A stretch of 64,000 nt of DNA from Hyaloscypha bicolor E (GCF_002865645.1 NW_020194575.1:141247-205246); one strand, 5' to 3'. Counted from the stretch's first letter, positions 10,874 to 22,212 are shown. The notes: generated by a model from the letters alone, not told the origin. Made by a program: numbers and translations.

Positions 10874-12729
10874 CTAACTAAGAGTCCTTCTTTTACGGTC
10901 AAGTCCAGGCCGCACAAGTGCTGTCTGTACAGCTCCTTCAACATCACCGTGGTCTTTGTAGACCGGCGCTGTCGAGCTTCGGTCCCAGCGACTAGTATTT
11001 GTATCTTTCTCGTCCAGTGCACTGTAGATGACTGCAGCTTTCAATGAATTCACATATCCCCAAGGAAAATAATTAGTGGTGAGTAAAAGGTTGATGCCTA
11101 GAAGCAAGGCTGCAATTATCGGAACAGCAATGACCATTGCGAGCGAGAGTGCAGCAGCGTCTGGAGTGTAGATGACAAACAGGTCTGCTCCGGGAAGGAG
11201 CATGCTATCGTTGTTGAGCATAATATTTCCGATGTCAGAATACTGTGTGCTGAACTGTGTTAACTCTTGCAAAGTGTTCTTCGTTGCTTGGTAAGCGCCT
11301 AGGACGAGACGTTCGAGATCTGCCCAACGAGTTAGCACGTAAATTGAGACAGTTCCAGGAGAATCGAGAGCTTCAAAGTCCCAAAACATGTGGAGATACG
11401 GGAATAGTGGCTCTAAAAGTGTCTCCTAAGCTCTCGGCCTTCAGAGGAAGAAGGTGAATATTACGAGATAAGACCTACCGTTATGTAGGCTTGATGATTG
11501 CGCGTCAAAGTAATAGCCTTGAGTGCCGGTTGCGGACTTCAAAGCGGTGGTGCCAAGAGCTTGCCCGAGATTGATGATTCGAGGTGCGCTTAGGAAGCGC
11601 TGAAATAATGTTGCCAAGGATAGAGGTAAGGCCCCAAGGTATTCTAAGTCGGCGGTCGAGCTGCTATTTCCTTGATAGGACCAGATATCATTTTCCCAAC
11701 AGTTGAGCACTGGCCTCCCCGGAGCTACTTGGTATTCAGCCCCATACCGATCTCCAGGGAGTGGCATGGTCGCGTACCATGGATCTATTCCTTCGGTAAA
11801 GCTCTTTCTATACAAAGACGATATGATAATCGCGTAGCTAGCATTGCTACCAATTGGACCTTCCGGAGGGAGAAGGAAGAAGGCTAATGGTGGGCCGCCA
11901 TCTGCTATCGATACGGCCAGGGAATCAGAGGGATTTTGCGATCCAAATAATAGATAATTGTCCTCCAATGTGCCTGATTCATTATAAGTTCCATTGTACC
12001 AGGTATAATCCGTGAAACAAGAGCCCGTCACTGACAGGAGAAGCCCTGATGCATTTTGCAGCCCAAAATCGACATCTGAAATGGTGTAGCCATAGTCCAC
12101 AGTGTAGAATATATTACCAGAGGCATCGGTTGTGGGGCTAGATGCGCTCACGCTCACATTGGCGTTTGCCGTCAAGTTGTCGGCAGCACCGATCGCTCTA
12201 AGGTTCGCAGGTGTAGTGATCTGATTGAGTCGGAGAGCATAAGAGCCTAATCCTCAAGAGAGTCGTCCGGCACGTAAATAGAGCTACCTGTCAGAGGCGC
12301 TGACAAGTTGATGATCAAATCTCTCGTGGCCAGGAGCGAAAGGGCAGTAGAAGAAGCCCAAGCAAGGGCGGCTAGAGCTATCCACATCAAGGCATACTGG
12401 GGAGTGTGTGTGACGTAGCCGAACATCAGTTTGATGATGTCTAGAGGTGAACTTTGCGCGTTCCAGACAATAACAACAATGGAGACGTTATGTGATCGGA
12501 CTTTCTTGGCAGAGAGAGCGACGACAAGAAGCACAACCATATACCAGATTTCAAGGCCAATCGTTTTCAACAACAAAGTATAAAGTGATGTTATAGTCTT
12601 GCTAGTCTCAAATGTTACTGCGACAGCAGCTCTGAGACCGTGTCCCGTCGGTACGTTGAACTTCTTCAGCAAAGTATAGGTAGGATTTGGAGCTATTAGA
12701 GCAAGGATGTCTGATACAATAGACGGCAT
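10874..12729 (-). CDS. Multi-pass membrane protein with large N-glycosylated ectodomain; 5' end probably lost
   Basis: Model: exons 12729-12288, 12246-11479 and 11412-10874, giving 582 aa with phases that agree. The 66-nt intron (11413-11478) has a clean GT-AG. The other (12247-12287) is only 41 nt but restores the frame; the alternative is a frameshift. Hydrophobic segments lie near residues 61-74, 112-133 and 492-516. Between the last two is a long ectodomain with many N-x-S/T sites and few cysteines. A cytoplasmic tail follows. Family not recognised. The frame stays open upstream of the Met (SLLQESTVINPTFVAAI directly before it) until NLR-derived sequence begins near 12795-12810, so the native N-terminus was probably longer. 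It shares orientation and overall plan with the gene at 14069-16137, though I see no clear homology. Confidence 0.6.
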
Positions 12730-12789
12730 AATTGCAGCGACAAAGGTTGGATTGATGACAGTGGACTCTTGGAGCAGACTGGCCAGGCA

Positions 12790-13971
12790 AAGTGGTTCTG
12801 AGAAAGCTAGTTCTAGACGCTTGTGGCCTCTTCATTTGGGCGGAAACGGCTTGTCGTTTTATCCGCGAAGGGAAGCGATTCACACGCAAGAGGTTGGATA
12901 CAATTCTTAAGAGCAGCAGCAACGCTATTACCGCACCAGAGAAGCACCTCAGTGAGATCTACCTTGCTGTCCTCGAGCACTCGATCTCCTCGGGCTATTT
13001 GGAGGAAGAGAAAGAAGAGGCATGCGGTATGTTAAAGCACACGCTTGGAAGTACAGTGGTATTGCTCTCACCTCTTTCTACGTCTTCATTGAGCAGGCTA
13101 TTGCACCTTCCAAGGGAAGATGTCGACCAGACATTTGAGGACCTTTATGCGATCCTTGATATTCCAGAGGACCCGACTCGCCCGCTCCGCCTATACCACC
13201 CTTCATTTCGCGACTTCCTCCTCAACAAAGATCGATGTGGGGATTTCTGGGTGGATGAGAAGGGGGCACACCAGATATTAGCTGCTGGCTGCATATAGCT
13301 AATGTCCCAGACACTCAAGAAGGACATTTGCGAAATGCATGCTCCTGGTAGTCAAGCCCGCCATGTTGAGAGCAGTTGGATTGAGAAATGCCTTCCGCCC
13401 GAAGTTTAATACGCATGCCTCTACTGGGTTCAGCATCTTCAAAGGAGTAGCTCTCAGGCTTACGACGGCGAGAAAGCCCACCGATTTCTGCAGGCTCATC
13501 TACTACACTGGCTTGAGGCGCTTGGGTGGATGGGCAAGACGTCAGAAGGGATTCAAGTAATATTGTCCTTAAGAGGCTCACATTCCGGTAAGCTATCTAT
13601 CTATTATTTATAAGAGTCTAACTTGTCCTTAGGCTACTGAAAGCCCCAATTTGCACGCATTTATCCATGATGCAAAGCGATTTGCTTTATATAGCCGATT
13701 AGTCATTGAACAGGCGCCCCTTTAATTATATTATTCAGCACTTGTCTTCTCCCCAGAAAAGAGCATTGTTCGAAAGAAATTTGAAAATTATATTCCCCCT
13801 TGGATCCAAAGAAAGCCTAGAGTGCAAGCGCATTAGAGTGCGGCGCTGCAGACGCTTGAGGGCCATTCTTCCTCCGTCACCTCCGTGGCCTTCTCACCTA
13901 ACGGTAAGCAGGTCGTCTCTGGATCAAGGGATCAGACGGTGCGGCTCTGGGACGCCGCTACTGGTAGGTAG
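12790..13971 (+). pseudogene. NLR fragment: post-NACHT region plus one WD40 repeat
   Basis: Opens with CGLFIWAETACRFIREGKRF and continues with YLAVLEHSISSGYLEEEKEE and LRLYHPSFRDFLLNKDRCGD, the winged-helix/linker region that follows NACHT in fungal NACHT-WD40 proteins. It is open to a TAG at 13296. In the same frame come CLYWVQHLQ, LHWLEALGWMGKTSEG, then a likely intron (13588-13632), AFIHDAKRFALYSRL, and the WD40 unit [20 protein letters not shown]...[13 protein letters not shown] ending near 13962. The in-frame stops at 13296, 13407, 13723 and 13834 each fit a CAG, CAA or TGG codon changed by one C:G to T:A step. NACHT and the remaining WD40 repeats are absent. Such proteins act in non-self recognition and programmed cell death; this copy cannot. 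Confidence 0.85.
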
Positions 13972-14068
13972 AGGAACTCACTTACCACCCAAATGAATAA
14001 AGCAAATCAAATTCATTAAATACAAGTCCTCTTCAAGATAGGGGTGATTGACTCACGATTCCTTATCC

Positions 14069-16137
14069 TTAAATATCATCCCTAACGATCAAAAAAGTTT
14101 CCTCCTTCTCACCGTCCTCCGCATTCTTCTTAACCTTCCTCGCAACAACCGGATTAAGAGCTCTCGACTTCTCCCTGGCTTTCCCACCAAACGGCAGCTT
14201 GATAAAAATCCACAAGATCTTAAAGAACCCTTTATCATCGACATCGTACGGATTGCCAGTCTTGAAAGCGTTTTTCACGTGAGGATTCTCCTCCTCCTTA
14301 ACATCACCGGCGAATTGAATGTAGATTAAACAAGCTATGGCCCATAGAACAAGGCAGAAGGCCATTATGGCGAAGAGCGCGACGGGCCAGATTGGCGACC
14401 TGGGACGATATGTAACGGTGGAGAAGTTTGCGGTAGTAGCCAGGTTAGGGGGAACACCTTGGATGTCGACGAATTGCCACAGCATGGTTCCAAATTGGAT
14501 GGGGATCGCCATCAAGCCTTCGAGCAGATCTTGTTTGCCCGTTTGCCAAGTGGGGAATCCATGGATCTCAAGCCACTTGGCAGCGGTAAGTTCAGATTGA
14601 ACGCAGAAGACAGAGGACCAGTAGGCAAGGTCGGGCCAGATCTCACTGGGGTGTTCGGCAATACCAAGGAGTTCGTCGAAAATGTTTGACAGTGGAGGGT
14701 ACATGATCGTAAACATCTTCTGGAAGTCTGACACCAGTTCTTCGCTCGTTGTGCTTGTATAGTTGTCAATACTTTTTACGTCTATGATTGAGAAGTTGGT
14801 TTTGTCGTATGAAACAGTTGCGACTCGTTGGTATAGACCAAGTGAAATGGTAGCATCGAGCGTGTTGGTATAGTTCTGATCGGTTATACAAGAACCATCA
14901 AGCATCTGAGCTGGCGGGCATATCGCAGCGCCTACAGAATTAGATTGAATCAACGATGTGAGGAAATTGCAATCGATTTACTCACCAGCAGTGATGTTCT
15001 CGCCAGTAAACTTAAGGCAAGCAAAGAAACTCGAGACGTCATATCCATACATGGTGCAGTCTGCCGTGTAGTTGAACACATAGTTTGAGGGCTCGTATTC
15101 CAACTGGAATCCATGAGCGTTGTTGACGATGATTACCGACTCGTCTGGAAACAACGTGGTATTGAGAGGAGTTCCGTTAGAACGTACAAGTTGCATGCCA
15201 CCTGGAAGGAAAAGGGATTTGCAATCGGATGATTTGCAGGTTATAGGAGCAACACTGATAACAAAACCAGGGTCTGTCAATATGCTGTTTGTGGCCCCGG
15301 TGATCATCATGTTTATGCCTGTTTCCTGAAGAGTGGCCGCGCTCGTGCCAGAGATAGGAGCGCTAGTATTGGAAATGACATTGAGCTTCTCAAGAGCCAA
15401 GACGGATGTGTGGACGTCAGATAGCCCAGCTGTTACAGGGAAAGAGGGGCCTTCGAAGTAGACTCGTTGGGTTGTTACATTAGCTAGCAGTTCTCATATT
15501 AGCTTGAAAGCATAGGTTGGGGAGCGAACTCACAAAGAAGAAGCACTCCTACCACGAAACTGACACCTATGATGACAAACCTATACGTCTCGCGTCAGCC
15601 GAGCTTACAGAAAGTGAGATCTCCATACCTCATAATACACCATATCCATTGTGAGCCTGGTACCATGAATAGTCTTCCAACATCCATTAGGCTAGTGTTA
15701 TTCTGAACAGCCAAGAATGACCCCATTGTTGTTCTCTTTCGACCATAAACAAGCGACCAGGAAAGAGCATCGAAAACTGCGCCGACCAAGCCACCAGTGA
15801 AAATAACGGCAACATGAGAAGCAACGTTGACAATTTGAGTTGTTAGTGCCGGAGACCAACCCCAATCGTAGGCACGAGGCAGAGGCTTATCGCTGATAAA
15901 GACAGTATATGCAAAGGAAGTTGTCCATGAACAGAAGATTATTGTTCCTATAAGCCAGCCCCAAGCATGCTTTACCTGGCTTGATTGAGATTCAATAACC
16001 GAATAGATGGGTATGGGACGTTCCCCGGGGATAAAAGCTGATGATGTGATGATGATGTCGGACTTCTGTTTCTCACTTGGTTCGATGGCTATTCTTGCAG
16101 AGGGTCCCTCTTTAATGGTATCTGTTTTTTCGCTCAT
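14069..16137 (-). CDS. Four-exon membrane protein with large secreted-side loop
   Basis: Model: exons 16137-15629, 15580-15534, 15483-14986 and 14931-14069, 638 aa. Introns of 48, 50 and 54 nt all have GT-AG ends, and all phases agree. The N-terminal tail (MSEKTDTIKEG, Ser/Lys-rich) leads to hydrophobic segments near residues 58-81, 105-131 and 165-185. A loop of about 350 residues follows, with many N-x-S/T sites and paired cysteines (such as CKSSDCKSLF and CPPAQMLDGSC). A final helix lies near 533-558, before a charged 80-residue cytoplasmic tail. An in-frame Met at 16305 would add 56 residues of low-quality sequence; I prefer 16137. No family recognised. The complete frame suggests a live gene. 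Confidence 0.8.
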
Positions 16138-17312
16138 CTTGCTCTGAAATGCAGTCGTTGTTTTGAATGATGCTTCAAAAATGAGTGAAGGAAAGATGAG
16201 GGAGCTCACTTTCAACTCTGGACGCCATTTGGATAAGTACATTGCAGCTCTCAGAGGCTGAGACATAGACTGCAATACAGCGCTGTCGCTTTCAGCCCTG
16301 GGCATAGATGCATCGAATGAGAGGAAAACTAGACCCTCATTTCCTAGTCATTATATGCAGGCTGGGCTTTGGCCGCCTCGTTTCGAGTCTCCGGCCAGTT
16401 AACAGGCAGGCATCCTTCAGCAAGCCATGTGGAGAAGGAGTCATCTGAGCCATTTAGTGGACAATGAGGCTCTACGTCGACCCTGATGGCATGATTGGAT
16501 TGTTATCAAACCCACAAATGCAGCAAATGCACTCTTCAGCTCAACTACTGAATGCACGTTCCTGCAACCCGAATTTTTTCTTTTGATCATGCATGAATGG
16601 TCGTACAAACTGTCTGAATAAGGGCAGCCGCCAAGGTAAGGTGTAGGTAGTTGCTCCGCTCCACCCCGAGCACTGAACAACCATTCTCGACGAAGCAGCA
16701 AAGCTGCAGGCATTGGGAAGATGCAAGCCAATCCTAGTCAACGTCATCCGCCCAGTACTCCTGAAAGTGAATGTCATTGCTTCTTAAGAGCCACGGCGGG
16801 ATACACAAACCACAACGCGCAACTCGGACTTCCAGCAGACAGACACCATCAGAAAACACGAGAATCGCGCATGCCTTTAGGGAGGCCTCTTCCCACGCAT
16901 TGTGCGCCTTGCCCGCTCAGAGGTATAGAATTTCAAGCGGCTTCGGAGCACCACCACCATTTAGCTCACAACTCTGAAGCTAAGCTAATAGCGGTCGGTT
17001 GGACGCGGTGCCCTTGACGCAACCCGCCTTACACGGGATTTGGGGTTCATTTTCCCGCGGGTGCATGTTGTGGCGTTAGCAGACTGTGCTTTTCGACATC
17101 GACGACATGTCTGATGTTGAATTGTTATCCCGCCTTCCAGATTCTTGAAGTATTTTGATAGGCCCCGTTTCGCCTTTAGTTGCTCCTCTGGGACAGCTGA
17201 AAGCCGGGGCGGACGAAGGCTTGGCAGGGGCTGACGGGATAGCCACCCATGAGCACAAAAATGTGTTACACAACATGCGCATGTCCCGAGCTGAAAACCG
17301 CACCTCGGTGTT
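16138..17312. other. Intergenic, nothing recognised
   Basis: Upstream region of the membrane-protein gene. The short open frames on both strands (for example around 16441-16777 and 16721-17017) show no domain or splice pattern that I trust. A possible minus-strand C-terminal exon (NTEVRFSARDMRMLCNTF onward, ending at 17076) lies next to the inverted-repeat element. Confidence 0.3.
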
Positions 17313-17566
17313 TACGGAGGTACAGCCCATAATGATAGTAATAGCGCTAGCAGGGGTCAATAGAAAACTCGTGAATTCAATACTCGATAACTTTTACTAC
17401 ACAAAACATAAAAAGTTCATTTAAACGCTGTAAATATCCATAACAGTGCCGTATAGTAGTACTACCTTTTTTCAAGTTTTTGCAATACGTTGTTGTTGCG
17501 ATACCAGGTTAAAAAGTTCGGACCCCTGCTAGCGCTATTACTATCATTATGGGCTGTACCTCCGTA
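17313..17566. mobile_element. MITE-like inverted-repeat element
   Basis: Perfect 46-bp arms at 17313-17358 and 17521-17566 flank a 162-bp AT-rich centre. If the outermost TA on each side is the target duplication, the element proper begins CGGAGGTACAGCCC, which fits a Tc1/mariner-type non-autonomous element. It has no coding capacity. Confidence 0.7.
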
Positions 17567-18225
17567 TTTACTCCCAGAGTAGCGGCGGGGCTGAACCGTG
17601 GCGGGCGCCGTCGTCGTCTCTTCCTCTTCAGACCACGGTGTGGTCAAATTCTCCAAGACGTGCCAAGGGTCCTCCCCCCCACTGCCGGACCCTCTGTATG
17701 GCGGAATGGCGCCTCATTCTCGGGGCTGAGAAGCATCAATCTCAACCTCAACGCAGATTCGTCCTGTGATTGCCCGATACGCGGTATGATGAGTACTTCC
17801 GCAACGCAGCAAGGTTACGAGCGCCCTGAAGCTGAGAAGCATCAGGCCAATCTTTTCCCGAAATCGCCGCACCTTTGCATATGCGCGGCTCGAGGCTCGG
17901 ACGTGGTGGTCCTTTGGCTCAATATTGAGAATGCTCCGTTGCGACTCATTCGAGCAGAAGTGACCTTGGAGGCGCTTCTCATTTCAGTCATTATCTGCAA
18001 GAGAATACTGACCGGAGTACCCCATATTCGCATTCATTTCGCATATACACATATGTGGAAGGTCCCAGATTTTCTTGCTGTAGAGCTCTCTCGTCATTGT
18101 CCCTCGCTTTTCTAGCAACTTGTTGAAAGTCATTACATCCGTCTATCAAATCGTCGAGTATCACATTCGTTGAGTTAAGTTTTTGAGTCTGTCGTCGCCC
18201 CGCCGTCTTTAGAACATCGACAATC
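17567..18225. other. Possible minus-strand coding remnant, unassigned
   Basis: On the minus strand a frame runs from about 17720 into the inverted-repeat element (RQWGEDPWHVLENLTTPWSE, then Glu/Thr-rich), and it looks more protein-like than its surroundings. I could not build a gene model, and joining it across the element gives a stop at once. The plus-strand frame 17549-18115 shows no domain. The word GCTGAGAAGCATCA occurs twice (about 17727 and 17832). Confidence 0.25.
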
Positions 18226-19413
18226 ATGCAGCCCTCCACCGTTTGGCTGTTGTCCTCTTCAGCATCTCTACGCACGCCCAGTCCCTCCTCGATGCTCTCG
18301 CGGCCAACAACGCTACCCAGTTCGCCCAGTTCCTCCAAGCAAATCCTAGCATACTCGCAGTATACAATTCCTCGGCCGTACAGACTGTCTTTGCCCCAAC
18401 GGATGCCTACTTTAATGTGCTCCAACGTCGAGCTGCCAACAACACTCAGCAGCACTACGAGTACCAGTATAGCAACACATTGGTAAGTCACTCTCGGAGC
18501 AATATTTTCCTTTCCTCGTTGCTTCTAGGACGTTTGAGACACGCGAAGATAAATATGTCCCGCCACTCCCAAGACATGCAACTCTATCCCCCATATGTGC
18601 GAAGGAGGCATACTGACTCCGGGATTGCTCGTTTCTAGACTGGGCTGGAAACTCTTGGACCTCCAATTAGTCCGGGTGATGTTGTTAAGACAGGACTTCC
18701 TGCCCCGCAGGCGGGAGGTTCTCAAGTTATCGTTTCCCAGAAGTCAGTTGCGAACAGCACCTCGACCCGGCGTCGCAGGACTGTTCCAAATCCTGGTATT
18801 CAGTTGGTCTCTGGGTTAGGCAACAGTGTCGGCATCATTAACGGTGATATTCCTTACAGCGGTGGGCTGATTCATACTACTGATTCGTAAGTCAATGTCC
18901 CGAAACGTGAGGGTTCTTGACGCTGACTTGTTTCTAGATTCTTCACCATTCCATCGCCACTATCTACAACCGTTAACTCCACCGGCCTTTCCGCCCTCGG
19001 TACCCTTCTCAACCGCGCAAATCTCTCAAACACCTTCGATGCTGCAGACAGCGTGACCATCTTCACTCCCAACAACGCTGCATTCGCTGCTGCTGCTAAT
19101 TATAACAGTAATGCCGCGACGCTTCCGAATCTGCTTTCCAACCACGTCATTCCCAACTTCCTGGGATACCTGCCTGTGCTGACTGATGGCGCTGTGTATC
19201 AGACGTTGGCGAATGAAACACTCACAATTTCAATCAAGAATGGAGTATATTATGTCAACGGTGCGAAGATTATTTCGTCGAATACTATTCTCAGCAATGG
19301 TGTTGCACATGTGATTGATCAGGCGAGTCTACGTCTAGTTTCTAGAGTTGAAGGTCTTTGTGGCTGCTGGTGTTGCAATTGCTGCGACTATGGTTGCGAC
19401 CTTGATAATGTGA
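18226..19413 (+). pseudogene. Fasciclin (FAS1) GPI-anchored protein gene, frameshifted
   Basis: Two FAS1 modules are visible. The first has SLLDALAANNATQFAQFLQ and AVQTVFAPTDAYFNVLQ (18276-18420). The second has ALGTLLNRANLSNTFDAADS, VTIFTPNNAAFAAAANY and GVAHVIDQ (18990-19323). Introns: 18483-18638 and 18887-18937. The ATG at 18226 (MQPSTV) is one base out of frame with the secretion-signal-like LAVVLFSISTHAQ that follows. Near 19350 another one-base shift is needed to reach the hydrophobic tail VFVAAGVAIAATMVATLIM with its stop at 19411-19413, a classic GPI-attachment tail. FAS1 proteins are cell-surface adhesion proteins. Either both indels are real and the gene is dead, or the sequence has two errors. 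Confidence 0.75.
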
Positions 19414-20312
19414 AGTGGCTAAGCTTTTACTTCTGGAGCAATTGCTCTGAATTTACGTGGAAGGTGTCCGGAATGGAACTCGATATAGTTAATCAAGTGG
19501 AGGCATCTCTTTACTCACAACTTTAATGGTAATGATGAACATAATAGATAGTTAAGTAAAAAAAACATAAAAAAACATTCTCTTCTTACATCTCGTTTAC
19601 CAGCACATGTGAAAAGATACAAGTTAGCTCGCGATGACATCAAAAAGCGATATGCCAAAGTACCAAAAAGTAAAGGACATTGAGGTAACAAATTGAGAAC
19701 ATTGCATTACTTAACTCCTTAAGCAAGCTTGGGCCCGGAAGACTCATCAAACGATCCTTAAAGAAAAACTCGATTTCAAAGTGCCTCCAAAGTTAGGACA
19801 TTGTCCTGCCCTTCAAAATGTCGGACTCTCAAGTTGTTGATTGTATTGGTGTCGGAAAAAGGACATGAGCTGCACAGCCGACGCAACTGTGGCAAGGTTC
19901 CATGCATGGAGATGGAAGTCATGAAGATCTGGGACACCTCCCCATCGCCAGCCAAGCCATTGCGCTTGTTGGTGAGGGCTCCTGTCGCCAAATTTCTAGC
20001 AACGCACCACTGAAGGAACACTAAATACTTGGGCGTCGCAGCACCAAATTTACAACGCATTATATTCTTGACCACTTCAATTAACCACCACTCACCCTGT
20101 GGGTTTCCATGTTTAGACATTGGTAATAAGAGGAATGACACAAGCTTTTATTAACGATTCAAAAGTTCAATCTGTTCAACCAACACGTTTCAATTATCCG
20201 CTTCGAATTGTCAATGATCGCATCCCATCAATCAATATACCTCGGAAAACTGTGTCGCCAACTACCATTACCGTACTTCCCGTCGTTCTGAACATAGATC
20301 TTTCCCGTCTGA
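19414..20312. other. Intergenic with one doubtful minus-strand ORF
   Basis: A 121-codon minus-strand frame (20141-19776) begins MSFLLLPMSKHGNPQGEWW and contains several cysteines, but has no known domain. The rest is the 3' flank of the fasciclin gene, including an A-rich stretch at 19556-19576. Nothing else is recognised. Confidence 0.25.
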
Positions 20313-20580
20313 CTAAGTGCTCTTCGCAGAAGGCACGACACTTGCCTTTATTTCCGCTTTCTCGTCGTCCTTGCCCTTCTGAGAAACCGCGGCACTTCCT
20401 TTTGTTCCCGCTTTCCCGTCTTCCTTGCCCTTCTCACTGCCCTGACCCGCGTTCGGCACACAAACGCATGTATGGCCTGCCGATGTGTCAATGGCTGTCA
20501 ATGAAAGCAGAGTCAAATTCGTTTACCTAATGCCTCGCACTTACACTTCTCCTCTTCCTTTGGGAGCATGCAGGGCGGTA
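20313..20580 (-). CDS. Candidate small Lys/Glu-rich ORF with CxC motif
   Basis: The minus-strand frame reads IDTSAGHTCVCVPNAGQGSE and continues with two Lys/Gly/Asp-rich repeats (KGKEDGKAGTKGSA, KGKDDEKAEIKASV) to a stop at 20313. A 50-nt stretch directly upstream fits a fungal intron very well (GTAAGTGCG to CATTGACAG, about 20490-20539) and would join it to MLPKEEEKS. I see no signal peptide in this model. Function unknown; the start is uncertain. Confidence 0.25.
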
Positions 20581-20612
20581 GGACTACGCAAAATTAGTCA
20601 CACTCGTATTTA

Positions 20613-22212
20613 TCATACATGAAGGAACGCTTCAAGCTTACTCAAATTCCCCAGTATATCAATGACTGGAGGGAACCAGATGAAGAGCGCAAGAATCTGA
20701 CCAAAGCCCCATGCTCCCTCGCTCCAGGTTGCTCCCGCAATCCCGGACATGATGTTGCGGATCTTCCAGAGGTAGACCAGCTCAACCCACATGACAGTAA
20801 TAGCCACGATTTGGACGAAGATCCGTGTGTAAATGATCACGTTTTCGACCGCTCCGTTGATCTTCTCCCCCTTCTCCGTGGTTTTGAAGCCTAACCAAAA
20901 GGCTCCAACGAAAGCAGCAATAACCGACAACCCTAATAAAACAAAGAATAAAGCCTCGAAAACCGTAGGATTGTAGCTATCGGCTTGCAACATTGGATGC
21001 AGGCAAGCATAGTCGTCATACTTGGTATCTGATTGAGTCAGATAAACGATGTATTGAATCGCGCTTTCTACCAGTATCGCAAATATCATGAAAGACGGAA
21101 TCCACCGCCCTCGTTTCTCTCCACCCTCTTCGGTGTACATGCCAAGGAAAGCGAAGAGAGCACTGAGCGCGAGAACGTTGGCGGAGGTGAACACGAGCTT
21201 TTCGTAATATGATGTCCCGGAGACGAGAGATACCCATCCAGCGGTGCTGATAGATAGTGAGAAGAAGAGTGCTCCGTCTGAGAGCTCGTCTGACGCCTTT
21301 TCGAGGGCATTTGTAACCCTTTTATGCAACGTCGAGTGACAGAAGTTAGTGGCGACGAAGTATATTGTGATAAGAGCAGCCTCAACAGTGTATGAAATGA
21401 TTACCTGGATTGCAGATCAGCGCTGTACATCCTGCATAGGAATTTTGAGGTCGGAAACTTACTCCAATGCCAGCAATGTCTGGATTGCCAGTGTAGCCTT
21501 GGACCTCACAGATATCATTCTCACACGCACTATCAGCTGCCTCGAGATAGTCCGTGATATTTACAGCATTCTCAGAAGCCAAAAAGTAGTTGCGATAAAC
21601 GAGTAATTCGAGGTCGGTGAGGTTCTGATCCGCTAGCGGAAGAGCAGCGCTTAAGAATTCGAGCCATAAAGTGTTGTTCGAGGTATTAGCAGTATAAGTA
21701 TGGGGTCCGGTAATCCAACCCAGGCTGCTTAAGAATCTCGCTGTTGCAGTGCAGTTTTGTGTCGCGTTAAGGTTCGAGAGTGATATCTGTTTCTCGAATT
21801 GCGGAGTAATACAAGCGGTTTCAATATCGTCTTTCGCAGTAACTATCCATCCGAGACTAGAAAGGGACCCAGATGACATATCATCGTAGAAGCTTGAGAT
21901 TTGGTCGTTACTCTCGTCTTGGTACTCGGTTGGCAAAGCGGAACGTAAAAAGTCAATGTTAATCGTGTCGTTCCCGGAGCCGGCTCCACTCGTGGGAAGA
22001 TTCTTATACCATGATATGGATAAAGTGCAGTTGGCCGTGAAATCCAAGCTTTGTACAATAGATGTCGCATTGTTGAGAAGAGTCAGGTTGACGTCGGCTC
22101 TGCTACTTAGGGCAACCGGCTCTCTCACAGCTTTGCCCACAGCGGCAGCATTGCTAGTACCTGTCAAAGTCAAGAAAACAATCAACAACGTACGCGCACA
22201 AGGTTGGGTCAT
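20613..22212 (-). CDS. Seven-helix membrane protein with secreted, internally duplicated N-terminal domain
   Basis: Model: exon 1 22212-21463, intron 21405-21462 (58 nt, GT-AG), exon 2 21404-20613, 513 aa. Residues 1-24 (MTQPCARTLLIVFLTLTG) form a signal peptide. Residues 25-250 form an ectodomain with two similar halves: each has an NCT cysteine, an N-D/N-T-[IL]-x-[IL]-[DE]-FL-[RS]-[SA]-ALP block and SSLGWI. Seven hydrophobic helices follow near 251-271, 294-313, 320-340, 351-372, 397-421, 439-462 and 483-501, with a short C-tail. The plan suggests a fungal receptor-like protein, but I recognise no named family. No stop or frameshift is present. Met 22272 (MLGLHSRSFL) is an alternative start, but 22212 puts the signal peptide at the N-terminus. 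Confidence 0.8.

Noticed and set aside
16138..16305. N-terminal extension of the four-exon membrane protein from Met 16305
   Set aside because: The added 56 residues look unlike the rest, and the MSEKTD start gives a typical cytoplasmic tail; not excluded by the sequence alone.
18243..18638. 131-codon fasciclin frame as a complete gene
   Set aside because: Its start is not ATG, and its 3' third is intron sequence past the GTAAGT donor at 18483.
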